From: Novosphingobium sp.
GTDB lineage: Bacteria > Pseudomonadota > Alphaproteobacteria > Sphingomonadales > Sphingomonadaceae
Assembly: GCA_017744735.1 (NCBI GenBank)
Contig: JAGIAR010000001.1
Location: forward strand, 186,001-250,000
Reading direction: 5' to 3'
Length of the DNA: 64,000 nucleotides
A program made the translations under genes and the position numbers. Shown piece after piece: positions 43,547 to 52,510 of the stretch. The notes beneath the pieces are model-generated. The model worked only from the letters and a program-made list of their open reading frames with translations. It was not told the origin of the DNA and did no database searches. Each line of letters opens with the position of its first letter. Positions within the stretch are counted from its first letter, which is position 1.

Positions 43547-44578
43547 ATGAGCGTGATGACGAACCAATGGCGCGGCCGGCTCGATCCGCTGTATCGCCCA
43601 GATATGCCCCGCCGCGCGCCCGAACCGCTGGCGAGCCCGATCGGTAAGGCGATCGAGCCGGTGCTGCTGGTCGACGACGATGCCGACTGGTGCCACGAAT
43701 GCGCCTTCACCCTGCAGATGCTCGGCTATGAACCGATCATCGCGCTCGATCCCGAGCGCGCGCTGGAAGTGTTCCTCAACCAGGACGTGTCGATCGCGAT
43801 CGTCGATTACAACATGCCCGGGCAGGACGGGATCACGCTGATCCAGGAACTTACCCGCAATGCCGAAGCGCTCGGCCGCAAGCTGCATTTCATCATGGCC
43901 ACCGGCTATGCAACCAAGGATCTTGCGGTCGATGCGATGCGCGCCTCAGCAGTCGACTTCCTCGAGAAGCCGATCCGCCAGGTCGATCTGCAGATCGCGC
44001 TGCAACGGATCGATGCGCTACGCGACGAGCCGGTCGCGCGCGACGACCTGATCGACAAGATGGCGACGCTCAGCGACGAGCTTCACCGCCTTTCGCGGCT
44101 GATCCACGAGCCCCAGGGGCCCGCTGCCCCGGCAGCCCCGCCGCCGGTCGCGCAGGGGCCGTTTTCAGCCTCGCCCTCCGGGCCCTCGGCTCCGCAGGAA
44201 GCGGTCGAGCCCCCGGTCCCGCAAGAAGACATGACCGCCTTCATCCGCGACCAGCTCAAGAAGGAAGCCCGCAAGCGCGAGATCGGCCAGGGCGAATTGT
44301 TCGGCGATCCGGCATGGGAAATGCTGCTCGACCTGCTGCTGGCCAAGATCGAGGACCGCCAGGTCTCGGTCTCGAGCGCGTGTATCGCCTCGGGTGCGCC
44401 GATGAGCACCGCGCTGCGCCTGGTGCGCCGGCTGGTGAGCGAAGGCGTGCTGTTCCGCGTGCCAGACGAGCACGACCGGCGGCGCAATTTCCTGGTGATC
44501 AATCCGAAATTCGAAGAACCGCTGATCGCGCATCTCTCCGAGCAGGTCCGCGCGGACGGGAAGAAGGCGGCCGGCTGA
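43547..44578 (+). CDS. Response regulator with putative C-terminal winged-helix (MarR-like) domain
   Basis: A 343-residue protein (from ATG 43547; ATGs at 43496 and 43556 are also in frame). The receiver domain has VLLVDDDADW, the phosphate-accepting Asp in IVDYNMPGQDG, and LEKPIR with the conserved Lys. A Pro- and Ala-rich linker follows, then a domain of about 120 residues. The part QVSVSSACIASGAPMSTALR and LVRRLVSEGVLFRVPDEHDRRRNF has the recognition helix and wing of MarR-type regulators. This is an unusual pairing. It directly follows the pilus operon and may control it. Confidence 0.85.
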   Translation: MSVMTNQWRGRLDPLYRPDMPRRAPEPLASPIGKAIEPVLLVDDDADWCHECAFTLQMLGYEPIIALDPERALEVFLNQDVSIAIVDYNMPGQDGITLIQELTRNAEALGRKLHFIMATGYATKDLAVDAMRASAVDFLEKPIRQVDLQIALQRIDALRDEPVARDDLIDKMATLSDELHRLSRLIHEPQGPAAPAAPPPVAQGPFSASPSGPSAPQEAVEPPVPQEDMTAFIRDQLKKEARKREIGQGELFGDPAWEMLLDLLLAKIEDRQVSVSSACIASGAPMSTALRLVRRLVSEGVLFRVPDEHDRRRNFLVINPKFEEPLIAHLSEQVRADGKKAAG

Positions 44579-44599
44579 TCCGCGCCCGCGCTCAGCGCC

Positions 44600-45160
44600 T
44601 CAGCGCCAGTTCGGCCCTTCCACCCAGGTCACCAGGCTGCGCCGCGTGCCGCTGAGCACCGGATTGACCCGGTGCTGCAGGAACGATGGAAACACCAGCA
44701 GGCTGCCGCGCGGGGTGAAGCGCTCTCCGGGATTTTCGATCCCGAAGAATTCGAAATCGCCGCCCGAATAATCGTCCGGCTCGGAAAGCTGGATCACCAC
44801 CGACAGCTTGCGCGCATAGGGGCGCGGCGATTCCAGCCAGACGTCCTGGTGCCAGTCATAATGGCCGTTGTTGCTCGCCTGGTATTCGGTGAACTGGATC
44901 TCGAATGGGGCGACGATCTCGACCCCGAAATTGTTGCGGTTGGACTGCTGCACGAAATGCATGATCCGCCCGACCACGTCGGTTTCGCGGGCGGCGTCGA
45001 GCCAGCGGATGGTCGACGAACGATAGCCATGATCCTCGCGCTGGCTGTCGTGGAAGCCGACGGTCGCGTCGTTCGCGGGGTAGCGGGCGGCACGCCGGGC
45101 GATCGTGTCGCATTCCGCCTTGCCCAGCGCAGCGCTCCACACCTCCCACACGTTCTTCAT
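44600..45160 (-). CDS. 2-oxoglutarate/Fe(II)-dependent oxygenase (PKHD-type)
   Basis: A 186-residue cytosolic oxygenase with a double-stranded beta-helix fold. The iron ligands are H104 and D106 (HYDWHQD) and H163 (FLQHRVNPV), and the 2-oxoglutarate-binding Arg is in GTRRSLVTW. Such enzymes hydroxylate protein side chains or small molecules. It starts only two bases after the stop of the TpsB gene (TGACCATG), so the two are translationally linked, which suggests that it modifies the TpsA cargo or a related surface molecule before export. It is related in family to the oxygenase at 55767 but shorter. Confidence 0.9.
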   Translation of the reverse strand: MKNVWEVWSAALGKAECDTIARRAARYPANDATVGFHDSQREDHGYRSSTIRWLDAARETDVVGRIMHFVQQSNRNNFGVEIVAPFEIQFTEYQASNNGHYDWHQDVWLESPRPYARKLSVVIQLSEPDDYSGGDFEFFGIENPGERFTPRGSLLVFPSFLQHRVNPVLSGTRRSLVTWVEGPNWR

Positions 45161-45162
45161 GG

Positions 45163-46863
45163 TCACAGCACCTTGCTGATGCTGAACAGGAAGCGCGTGT
45201 CGTTCTGCAGGTTCGGCAGCGGCGACTTGACCGGAAAGGCCAGTTGCGCGCTCCCGACCCAACCCTTGGCGGGGCTGATCCGCACGCCGAACCCCGCCGA
45301 GGCGAGCGAGTAGCTGCGTTCCGGGATCAGATACGCCGGCCGCGCGAGGCTGCGCCCGATGCCGCCGTCGGCGAACCCGAACAGGCTGACGCCGAGCGAG
45401 GATGCGGCGGGGCCGAACGCCTTGCAGGACAATTCGATATTGCCGCTCAGCGCGCTCTCGGCAGTGACCACGCCCTGGTTGAAGGCCGCACCGCCGCCCG
45501 GCCCGCCCATCGAGAAGCGCTCGGTCGTGGGCAGCAGGTCGTTGCTGTACTGGCCCAGGATCCCGCCGCGCAGCGTCACCCGCTCGCCGAACTTCTGGAC
45601 CGCGGCAAGCTGGAGATTGGCCTTGCGGAACCCGGCCTCGGAGTAGCCGACGAAGGGCTCCGCGCCGAGCCCGTCGATGCCCTGGGTGAGGGTGAGCGAG
45701 GCCGCATAGCCGCCCTTCTTCCCCACCGAAGACCACGCCCCGCTGAACCGCAGGGCGCGGGTCTTGAAACCGCCGAACTGGGTGTCGAGGAAGTAGTTGT
45801 CGCTGTTGGTGCCGTCGAGCCCGACACTGAGCGTGAGATTGCGCTTGTACGAGCGGATCAGCGGATGCGACAGGGTGATGCCGGCCAGTTTGGCGGTGCC
45901 GCGGATATTGTTCTGCGTCAGCGTGCGGACATAGGCACCGTTGAAGCTCAGCCGGGTGCCGTTTGCTCCGATCGGGGTGCTGTGGACCGCCGAGTAGTAT
46001 TGATAGCGGTCCGGATGAAGCGGCAGATAGGCCGAGATGCGCGTGCTGTCGCCTTCGCGGAGCAGTCCGTTGACCGCAACCCCCACCTGGGTCTGCACCC
46101 CCGAGATCACATTGGTGACCCCGCGGTTGTTGACGTTGAGCGACAGCTCGATCTGGTTGCGCTTGACGTCGAGGTCGAGCACCAACTCGCCCGGCACGCC
46201 GGTGCGCTTGATCTGCGCATCGACCGTCTGCCCCGGAATGTCGCGCAACAACGAGAGGGTGCGTTCGATCGTGCTGCGATGGGCGGGGGTCTCGTCGAGC
46301 AGGTGCTGCACCGTTTTGCGGATCAGCCGGGTCGGCATGCTGGGCGTTTCCTTCGCCAGCGTGTAACGCACGATCCTGCCTTCGAGCACGCGCAGGGTCA
46401 GCTCGCCGCCGGTGGGCGCCTGCGCCGGAATCGACACGCCGTAGAAGGCGATATCGCTCGCGGCGTAGGCCGCGCTGACCGCGTTGGCGATCTTCTGCAG
46501 GTTCTCGCGGGTCAGCGGCTGGCCGATGTAAGGAGCGGTCGCCGCATTCAGCGTTTCGGCGGGAAGGGTTGAGCCTTCGTAGCGCACCCTGGCGAGCCGA
46601 ACATTTTCAGCCCCGCCGGCGCCTGGGGCGACTTCGACCGAGCCCTGGGGGGCCTCGGCGCCCGCTGGGGGCAGTGAGACCTGGGGTGCGCGCCGGTCGA
46701 CGCGGTCGCGGTCGATCGTGGTCTGCTCGTTCACGCCGGTTTCGGTTTGCCCGAGGGCAGCCTGTGCGGAAAGCGCCAGCGCCGGCACACACAGCAGCGC
46801 GATCGCGCGGCCGCTCGCGGCATATCCGATGGCGTTTCGGCCGGTGTCGATCTTCGTGCCCAT
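45163..46863 (-). CDS. TpsB transporter of two-partner secretion (ShlB/FhaC/HecB family)
   Basis: A 566-residue outer-membrane protein that exports a large TpsA partner. A signal peptide (to about AALGQ) is followed by a Pro-rich linker, a POTRA domain (VRYEGSTLPAETL, LTRENLQKIANAVSAAY, LRVLEGRI), a second POTRA, and a 16-strand barrel ending in RFLFSISKVL. The start 46863 has AGGAGC upstream. No haemagglutinin- or haemolysin-like TpsA gene is next to it. The gene downstream is a 2OG oxygenase, and upstream is a separate LysR gene. Confidence 0.93.
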   Translation of the reverse strand: MGTKIDTGRNAIGYAASGRAIALLCVPALALSAQAALGQTETGVNEQTTIDRDRVDRRAPQVSLPPAGAEAPQGSVEVAPGAGGAENVRLARVRYEGSTLPAETLNAATAPYIGQPLTRENLQKIANAVSAAYAASDIAFYGVSIPAQAPTGGELTLRVLEGRIVRYTLAKETPSMPTRLIRKTVQHLLDETPAHRSTIERTLSLLRDIPGQTVDAQIKRTGVPGELVLDLDVKRNQIELSLNVNNRGVTNVISGVQTQVGVAVNGLLREGDSTRISAYLPLHPDRYQYYSAVHSTPIGANGTRLSFNGAYVRTLTQNNIRGTAKLAGITLSHPLIRSYKRNLTLSVGLDGTNSDNYFLDTQFGGFKTRALRFSGAWSSVGKKGGYAASLTLTQGIDGLGAEPFVGYSEAGFRKANLQLAAVQKFGERVTLRGGILGQYSNDLLPTTERFSMGGPGGGAAFNQGVVTAESALSGNIELSCKAFGPAASSLGVSLFGFADGGIGRSLARPAYLIPERSYSLASAGFGVRISPAKGWVGSAQLAFPVKSPLPNLQNDTRFLFSISKVL

Positions 46864-47189
46864 CGTGCTCCTGCGATGCGGCGGCAATTCCTGCCGGACT
46901 GGACACAAATTTTACCCCGAACCGGCCCCGATACACGCCGAACAACAGCCGAACCGACTGCAAGTCTCTCCAAAGAAGAGAGTTTAAGTGATTGTAAATG
47001 TTAAATTGAAATCTCTTCCCAAGCCATTTCGGCGGACTGGAAGGGAGCACGACGCGCCTTTCCCGCGGCAATACGAGGACTGCGGCGCGCGGCGGGGGTT
47101 TGCCCCAAGGCGATGCGGCCGAAGCGGAAGTTAACCCGATCCAGCCGGATTGGCTCAATCCCCCGGGGCGCCGCCGCAGCGGTTCGTCG
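46864..47189. other. Intergenic region upstream of the TpsB gene
   Basis: A 326-base gap, with an AT-rich patch at about 46960-47020 that probably contains the TpsB promoter. I see no gene or RNA in it. Confidence 0.55.
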
Positions 47190-48128
47190 TCACGTCGCGC
47201 CGAGGCAGCCGAGCGCGACCTCGCGCAGCCAGCGCAGCCCCTCGTCGCCGGCCAGCCGGCTGTGCCAGAGCATCGCCATTTCGACCCGGTGAGGGCTTGC
47301 GGGGGTTTCGACGATCGCGATCCGGCGTTCCCGCATGCCTTTCTCCGCCAGCCGGCGCGGAACCAGGGCAACCAGATCGGTGATCGCGACGGTTTCGATC
47401 GCGGTGATCGCATCGGGCAACCGCGGCGACCCGTCGCGCAGACCGGACGCACCTTCTTCCTCGGCACCGGGAGTGACCACCAGCCGCTCCAGCCCGCCTT
47501 CCCAGCTATAGGCGCCGTGACCGGGGAACGGCTGCCCGACAACCACCTCCAGCCGACGCTCCGCAGGCAGACGGGCCAGCGCTTCCGGGCTTTCCCGTAG
47601 CGGATTGTCCTGCGCGGCGATCCACACGACCTCCTCGGGGAACAGCACGCGATGGTGGAGCCGGGGCGGCACCTTGCCGAACGCGCCGAAGGCAAGGTCG
47701 GTCCGTCCGTCGTCGAGCGAGGCAAGCAGGTCCGGCCCCGGACTGACGATCTCCAGCACCACGTTCGGCGCGAGTTCGCGCGCACGCGCGATTAGCGCAG
47801 GGACCAGCAGGGCACAGAAATAGCCCCCGGCGCTGACCCGGAAACGCCGCCGGGCAATTGCCGGATCGAATGGCGACGGCGCCAGCGCGACCTGTAATTG
47901 GGCCAAGCCTTCACGGATTCCCGGCGCGATTTCCAAGGCGCGCGCAGTCGGCTGGAGCCCGGCCGGATGGCGGACGAACAGCGGATCGCCGAAAGCCACC
48001 CGCAATCGCCCCAGTGCATGGCTGATCGCCGACTGGGTCAGATTGAGCCGTTCCGCCGTGCGGGTGACGCTCCGCAATTCAAAGATCGCATCGAACACGC
48101 GAAGCAGATTGAGATCGATGCTCGACAT
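47190..48128 (-). CDS. LysR-family transcriptional regulator
   Basis: A 312-residue regulator with an N-terminal winged helix (SSIDLNLLRVFDAIFELRSV, TRTAERLNLTQSAISHALGRLR) and a periplasmic-binding-protein-like effector domain. The start ATG 48128 fits the usual LysR N terminus; ATG 48134 and an upstream TTG are alternatives. It is divergent from the efflux operon beginning at 48272 and most likely controls it in response to a small-molecule effector. The 143-base gap holds AT-rich sequence and the palindrome ATGCAT at about 48136. Confidence 0.93.
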   Translation of the reverse strand: MSSIDLNLLRVFDAIFELRSVTRTAERLNLTQSAISHALGRLRVAFGDPLFVRHPAGLQPTARALEIAPGIREGLAQLQVALAPSPFDPAIARRRFRVSAGGYFCALLVPALIARARELAPNVVLEIVSPGPDLLASLDDGRTDLAFGAFGKVPPRLHHRVLFPEEVVWIAAQDNPLRESPEALARLPAERRLEVVVGQPFPGHGAYSWEGGLERLVVTPGAEEEGASGLRDGSPRLPDAITAIETVAITDLVALVPRRLAEKGMRERRIAIVETPASPHRVEMAMLWHSRLAGDEGLRWLREVALGCLGAT

Positions 48129-48271
48129 GAACATTATGCATATCGGAGCGTCCAAACATTCACTAGGTTATTTTTTGCAACGAATTAGATCGGCCCACGG
48201 TGCAGGAGGGATCCCTCCCCTTCCCCCCTTCTCTCCTGCACCGTCTTTCCAACCCGCAAGGAACACCGACT

Positions 48272-49399
48272 GTGGCCGAGCCGTCGCAAGAACCCGCTAT
48301 CGCCGCCCCAGCCCTTCCGCAGAACGAACCAACGCTGAAGCGCAGGCTGCGCGCGCCGCTGATGATCGCGGCCCCGGCGCTGATCCTGATCGCGGCACTG
48401 GCGTTCTACCTCCACGGCGGGCGCTACGAATCGACCGACAACGCCTATGTTCAAGCCGGCATGGTGCAGATTTCGCCCAGCGTGAGCGGCCATGTGGTCA
48501 AGGTGCTGGTGAGCGAGAACCAGACCGTCCATACTGGCGATATCCTGTTCCTGATCGAGCCCGGCCCCTACCGTAGCCGGGTCGCAGCATCGAACGCCGC
48601 GCTGGACAATGCCCGCACCCAGATCGCCGCCCGCCGCGCGGATCTCGGCGCCGCCAGGGGCCGTGAGGCTGCCGCGCGTGCCCAGCTCGACTACGCCCAG
48701 CGCGAGGCTGCGCGGCAGAAACAGCTGCTGGCCGAGGGGATCAGCTCGCAGGACGATTACGACAAGGCGGTGCTGGCCGTCCGCACCGCCAGCGAGTCCA
48801 TCCGCAGCGCCGCCAAGGAAAGTTCGAGCATCGCGGCCGAACTTTCCGGCAGCGCGGACACTGCCACCGACACGCAGCCAGCCGTCCGCCAGGCGGCGGC
48901 GGTGCTCAACGATGCGCAGCGCGATCTCGGCTACACCGTGGTCCGCGCGCCGCAGGACGGAATCGTGACCAAGGTCAGCCAGTTGCAGGTGGGCGACTAC
49001 GTCAGCGCCGGGAAGCCCGTCTTCACCCTGGTCGGCAAGCATCTGTGGATCGAAGCGAACTTCAAGGAAGACCAGCTACGCTACATGCGCCTCGGCCAGC
49101 CGGTGACGGTCGAGGTCGCGGCCTTCCCGGGCACCGGCCTCCGGGGCCATGTCGCGAGCTTCAGCCCGGGCACGGGCAATGCCTTCGCGCTGCTGCCGCC
49201 GGAGAACGCGACCGGCAACTGGGTCAAGGTGGTCCAGCGCCTGCCGGTGGAGATCGAGCTCGACAATCCGCCCGCCGACCTGCTGCTCCACGCGGGGCTC
49301 AGCGCCGATGTGACGGTCGATACCGGCCACCAGCGACACCTGTTCGGCCCCGACACGCCGCCGGCGCAGCCGAAGGGTACCAGCGGAACCGCCCAGTGA
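48272..49399 (+). CDS. HlyD/EmrA-type efflux periplasmic adaptor
   Basis: A 375-residue adaptor anchored by one helix (about 29-47). It has the split lipoyl domain (TDNAYVQAGMVQISPSVSGH before and APQDGIVTKV after the hairpin), a coiled-coil hairpin rich in Ala, Arg and Gln, and a beta-barrel part. GTG 48272 was chosen because AAGGA precedes it at nine bases; a frame opening at GTG 48200 would add a Pro-rich stretch. It links the inner-membrane EmrB-like pump and the NodT-like outer-membrane channel encoded next. Confidence 0.92.
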   Translation: MAEPSQEPAIAAPALPQNEPTLKRRLRAPLMIAAPALILIAALAFYLHGGRYESTDNAYVQAGMVQISPSVSGHVVKVLVSENQTVHTGDILFLIEPGPYRSRVAASNAALDNARTQIAARRADLGAARGREAAARAQLDYAQREAARQKQLLAEGISSQDDYDKAVLAVRTASESIRSAAKESSSIAAELSGSADTATDTQPAVRQAAAVLNDAQRDLGYTVVRAPQDGIVTKVSQLQVGDYVSAGKPVFTLVGKHLWIEANFKEDQLRYMRLGQPVTVEVAAFPGTGLRGHVASFSPGTGNAFALLPPENATGNWVKVVQRLPVEIELDNPPADLLLHAGLSADVTVDTGHQRHLFGPDTPPAQPKGTSGTAQ

Positions 49400-50931
49400 C
49401 CGCGGGGCATTATCCCGACCCCACTACGCGGCGCTTCATCACCTTCTCGGTGATGGCGGCCACGATCATGAATGCGCTCGACAGCACGATCGCCAATGTC
49501 GCGCTGCCGCATATCCAGGGCAGCGTCTCCGCCTCGCAGGAGGAGATCACCTGGGTGCTCACTTCCTACATCGTCTCGGCGGCGATCTTTACCCCGCTGA
49601 CCGGCTGGATGGCGGGGCGCTTCGGGCGCAAGCGGCTGATGCTGGTCTCGGTGGTCGGCTTCACGATCGCCTCGGGCCTGTGCGGCCTTGCGACCTCGTT
49701 GACCGAACTGGTGCTGTTCCGGGTGCTTCAGGGCGTGTTCGGCGCCGCGCTTGTGCCGATGAGCCAGGCGATCCTGCTCGACATCAACCCGCCCGAGCGT
49801 CACGGCCCGGCGATGGCGATCTGGGGCATGGGCGCAGTGCTCGGCCCGATCGTCGGCCCGGCGCTGGGCGGTTGGCTGACCGACAATCTCGACTGGCGCT
49901 GGGTGTTCTACATCAACCTGCCGATCGGGATCGTGACCTTCTTCGGGATCTCCGCCTTTCTCTCCGAGACCCGTGACGAGAACCCGCCGCGACTCGACTT
50001 CCTCGGCTTCGCGCTGCTCTCGCTCGGCATCGGATCGCTGCAGGTGATGCTCGACCGCGGGCAGCAGCAGGACTGGTTCAACTCGCTCGAGATCTGGATC
50101 GAGGCGATCGCCTGCGGCACCTTCTTCTACCTGTTCATCGTTCACCTCCTGACCACCAGCAAGCAGCCCTTCATCGACCTGCGCCTGTTCGCCGACCGCA
50201 ATTTCGTGCTCGGCACCTCGTTCGGCTTCTTCCTTGGCGTGTTCCTGTTCTCGGTGCTGGCCCTGCTGCCGCCCATGCTGGAGGGGCTGCTGGGCTATCC
50301 GGTGGTGCTGACCGGGCTGGTCACCGCGCCGCGCGGGCTCGGCTCGATGGTTTCGATGATCGTGGTCGGCCAGCTCATCAAGCGCTTCGACGTGCGCGTG
50401 CTGACCCTGATCGGACTGACCTTCAGCGCGCTGTCGATGTATCTGATGTCGAGCTTCTCGCTCTATATGGACAGCACGCTGGTGATGGTTTCGGGCTTCG
50501 TCCAGGGTCTTGGCACCGGGTTGATCTTCATCCCGCTCTCGACCCTCGCCTTCACCACCCTCGACACCAAGCTGCGCAACGACGGTGCGGCAATGTTTAC
50601 CCTAATCCGCAACATGGGCTCGGCCATCGGGATTTCGGTGCTGCAGGCGATGACCATCCGCAATGCCAGCACGGTCCATTCGCGGCTGGTCGAGAACCTG
50701 CGGCCGGACAATCCGCTGTTCCAGCAGGCCAAGCCGGACTTCCAGTGGACCTCGCCCGCCCAGGTCGCCGCGCTCAACGCCGAGGTCACCCGCCAGGCAG
50801 GAATGGTATCCTACATCGACGCCTTCTGGCTGCTGTTCGTCGCCACCTGCGCGATCGTGCCGCTGATTCTGCTGATGCGGCCGGCAAAGAAGGCACCAAC
50901 CGACGACGACCTCGGTCTGCATATCGAGTGA
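49396..50931 (+). CDS. DHA2-family MFS drug exporter (EmrB-like)
   Basis: A 511-residue inner-membrane pump with about 14 helices. DHA2 marks are LDSTIANVALPHIQGS in helix 1, GWMAGRFGRKR in the loop, and GPALGGWLTDNLDWRWVFY. It exports hydrophobic drugs or phenolic compounds with proton exchange. Its GTG start overlaps the adaptor stop by four bases. It is part of a three-gene tripartite system controlled by a divergent LysR gene. Confidence 0.95.
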   Translation: MTAGHYPDPTTRRFITFSVMAATIMNALDSTIANVALPHIQGSVSASQEEITWVLTSYIVSAAIFTPLTGWMAGRFGRKRLMLVSVVGFTIASGLCGLATSLTELVLFRVLQGVFGAALVPMSQAILLDINPPERHGPAMAIWGMGAVLGPIVGPALGGWLTDNLDWRWVFYINLPIGIVTFFGISAFLSETRDENPPRLDFLGFALLSLGIGSLQVMLDRGQQQDWFNSLEIWIEAIACGTFFYLFIVHLLTTSKQPFIDLRLFADRNFVLGTSFGFFLGVFLFSVLALLPPMLEGLLGYPVVLTGLVTAPRGLGSMVSMIVVGQLIKRFDVRVLTLIGLTFSALSMYLMSSFSLYMDSTLVMVSGFVQGLGTGLIFIPLSTLAFTTLDTKLRNDGAAMFTLIRNMGSAIGISVLQAMTIRNASTVHSRLVENLRPDNPLFQQAKPDFQWTSPAQVAALNAEVTRQAGMVSYIDAFWLLFVATCAIVPLILLMRPAKKAPTDDDLGLHIE

Positions 50932-50932
50932 C

Positions 50933-52405
50933 ATGATGAAACGAGCCCCCGCCCCTACCGTCCTGGCCCTTTCCGCCCTGCTGCTGGCCGGCTGCGCCGC
51001 TGTCGGCCCGAATTTCGAGCGCCCGGCGCCGCCGGCGGACACGGCCTATGTGGCCACCCCGGAACCGGCCGGCGCCCCCGCCCCTGCGCTTGGGGAAGGT
51101 CCGTCGCTGCGCTGGTGGGAGGCCTTCGGCTCGGCCAAGCTCGATGCGCTGGTCGACCGCGCGATTGCCGGCAACCAGTCGCTCGCCGCCAGCAACGCCA
51201 CTCTCGAACGCGCCCGGGAACATCTCGCCGCGGTCGCGGGCGGGCGCCTGCCGCAGGTCGATGCAAGCGCCAACGCCTCGCGCCAGGAAGTGAACCTTGC
51301 CAGCTTCGGTTTCGATCCCTCGTCGTTCGGGATCACCGGCGGCAACCCGATCTTCAACCTCTATTCGGTCGGCGGGGGAGTTTCCTATGACCTCGACCTG
51401 TTCGGCGGCAAGAAGCGCGAGCAGGAACGGGCAGCGGCCCAGGCCGAAGCGCAGTTGCACGAGACCGAGGCCGCGCATCTCACCATCGCCGGAAGGGTGG
51501 TGAACCAGGCGCTGACGATCGCCGCGATCCGCGCGCGGATCGACACCGCGAACGACGTCATCGCCGATGCGGGGCGCTATCTCGACCTGACCCGGGCGCG
51601 CCAGCGCGCCGGCAAGGGCAATTCGGTCGACGTGCTGCAGGCACAGAGCCGCCTTGCCGCGGGCCAGGCAACCCTGCCGCCGCTGCAACAGCAGCTTGCC
51701 GAAGCGCGCAACATGCTGGCGATCCTGTTGGGAGTCGCGCCGACCGAGCTCGGCGCGACCGATTTCGCGATGGGCGATTTCACACTTCCCGCCGATGTGC
51801 CGGTCACCCTGCCGTCGGCGCTCGTGCACAAGCGGCCCGACATATTGCAGGCGGAGGCAGACCTGCACGCCGCCACGGCCGGCGTTGGCGTCGCGACCGC
51901 CAAACTCTATCCCGACATTACGCTGGGCGCTTCGCTTACCCAGTCGTCGCCAGGGATCGGCTCGATTCTCGACGAGGGCTTCCGCGCGTTCGATATCTTC
52001 GCCGGGGTGACCGCGCCGATCTTCCACGGCGGGACGCTCAAGGCAGAAAAGCGCGCGGCCGAAGCCGACACGCGCGCCGCCGCGGCGACGTATCGCCAGA
52101 CCGTGATCGAAGCCTTCGGCCAGGTCGCCAATCTGCTCGGCGCGCTCGATACCGACGCGCGCGGCGTAGCCGCGCAGCAGGATGCGGCCTCGACTGCCCA
52201 GCGCTCGCGCGACTTGTCGCAGCGCGCCTACGAAGTCGGCAGCGGCACGGTGCTGCAGGTGCTCGACGCCGACCAGGCTCTCCAGCAGGCTCGCGCGACG
52301 CTGGTCGATGCCCGTGCCCGCCAGCTTCTCAATGTCGCGCGGCTTTATGTCGCAACTGCCGGGGGCTGGACGGGGCCGGCCCAAGTGGCCAACGCCGCCG
52401 ATTGA
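50933..52405 (+). CDS. Outer-membrane efflux lipoprotein (NodT/RND-type outer-membrane channel)
   Basis: A 490-residue TolC-like channel with a lipobox at LLLAGC (cysteine 21), then AVGPNFERPAPP, the N-terminal sign of NodT-family proteins. Two long helical hairpins follow with SLRWWEAFGSAKLDALV and RPDILQAEADLHAATAGVG, the usual sequence at the start of the second half. It starts one base after the EmrB-like stop. It completes the tripartite pump. Confidence 0.94.
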   Translation: MMKRAPAPTVLALSALLLAGCAAVGPNFERPAPPADTAYVATPEPAGAPAPALGEGPSLRWWEAFGSAKLDALVDRAIAGNQSLAASNATLERAREHLAAVAGGRLPQVDASANASRQEVNLASFGFDPSSFGITGGNPIFNLYSVGGGVSYDLDLFGGKKREQERAAAQAEAQLHETEAAHLTIAGRVVNQALTIAAIRARIDTANDVIADAGRYLDLTRARQRAGKGNSVDVLQAQSRLAAGQATLPPLQQQLAEARNMLAILLGVAPTELGATDFAMGDFTLPADVPVTLPSALVHKRPDILQAEADLHAATAGVGVATAKLYPDITLGASLTQSSPGIGSILDEGFRAFDIFAGVTAPIFHGGTLKAEKRAAEADTRAAAATYRQTVIEAFGQVANLLGALDTDARGVAAQQDAASTAQRSRDLSQRAYEVGSGTVLQVLDADQALQQARATLVDARARQLLNVARLYVATAGGWTGPAQVANAAD

Positions 52406-52470
52406 GAGCGTTCCAGCGAACGAACGCCATTTTTCCGGCTTTTGCCCTTGTCAATCGCTAACGCGAGTGC

Positions 52471-52493
52471 TTATGCGAGTCATTCTCATTTAA
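52471..52493. promoter_or_regulatory. Fur-like site upstream of tonB
   Basis: TTATGCGAGTCATTCTCATT and three more bases. It resembles the Fur consensus and contains ATGCGAGTCATT, the complement of AATGACTCGCAT at 17029. It ends about 17 bases before the tonB start, so binding would block transcription. Confidence 0.6.
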
Positions 52494-52510
52494 GGTGAGG
52501 CTGATCCGCA

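Noticed and set aside
26893-45160. The 2OG oxygenase at 44600 as a prolyl hydroxylase for the collagen-like protein
   Set aside because: The genes are 16 kb apart, and Pro is never in the second variable position that collagen prolyl 4-hydroxylases modify. No direct evidence links them.
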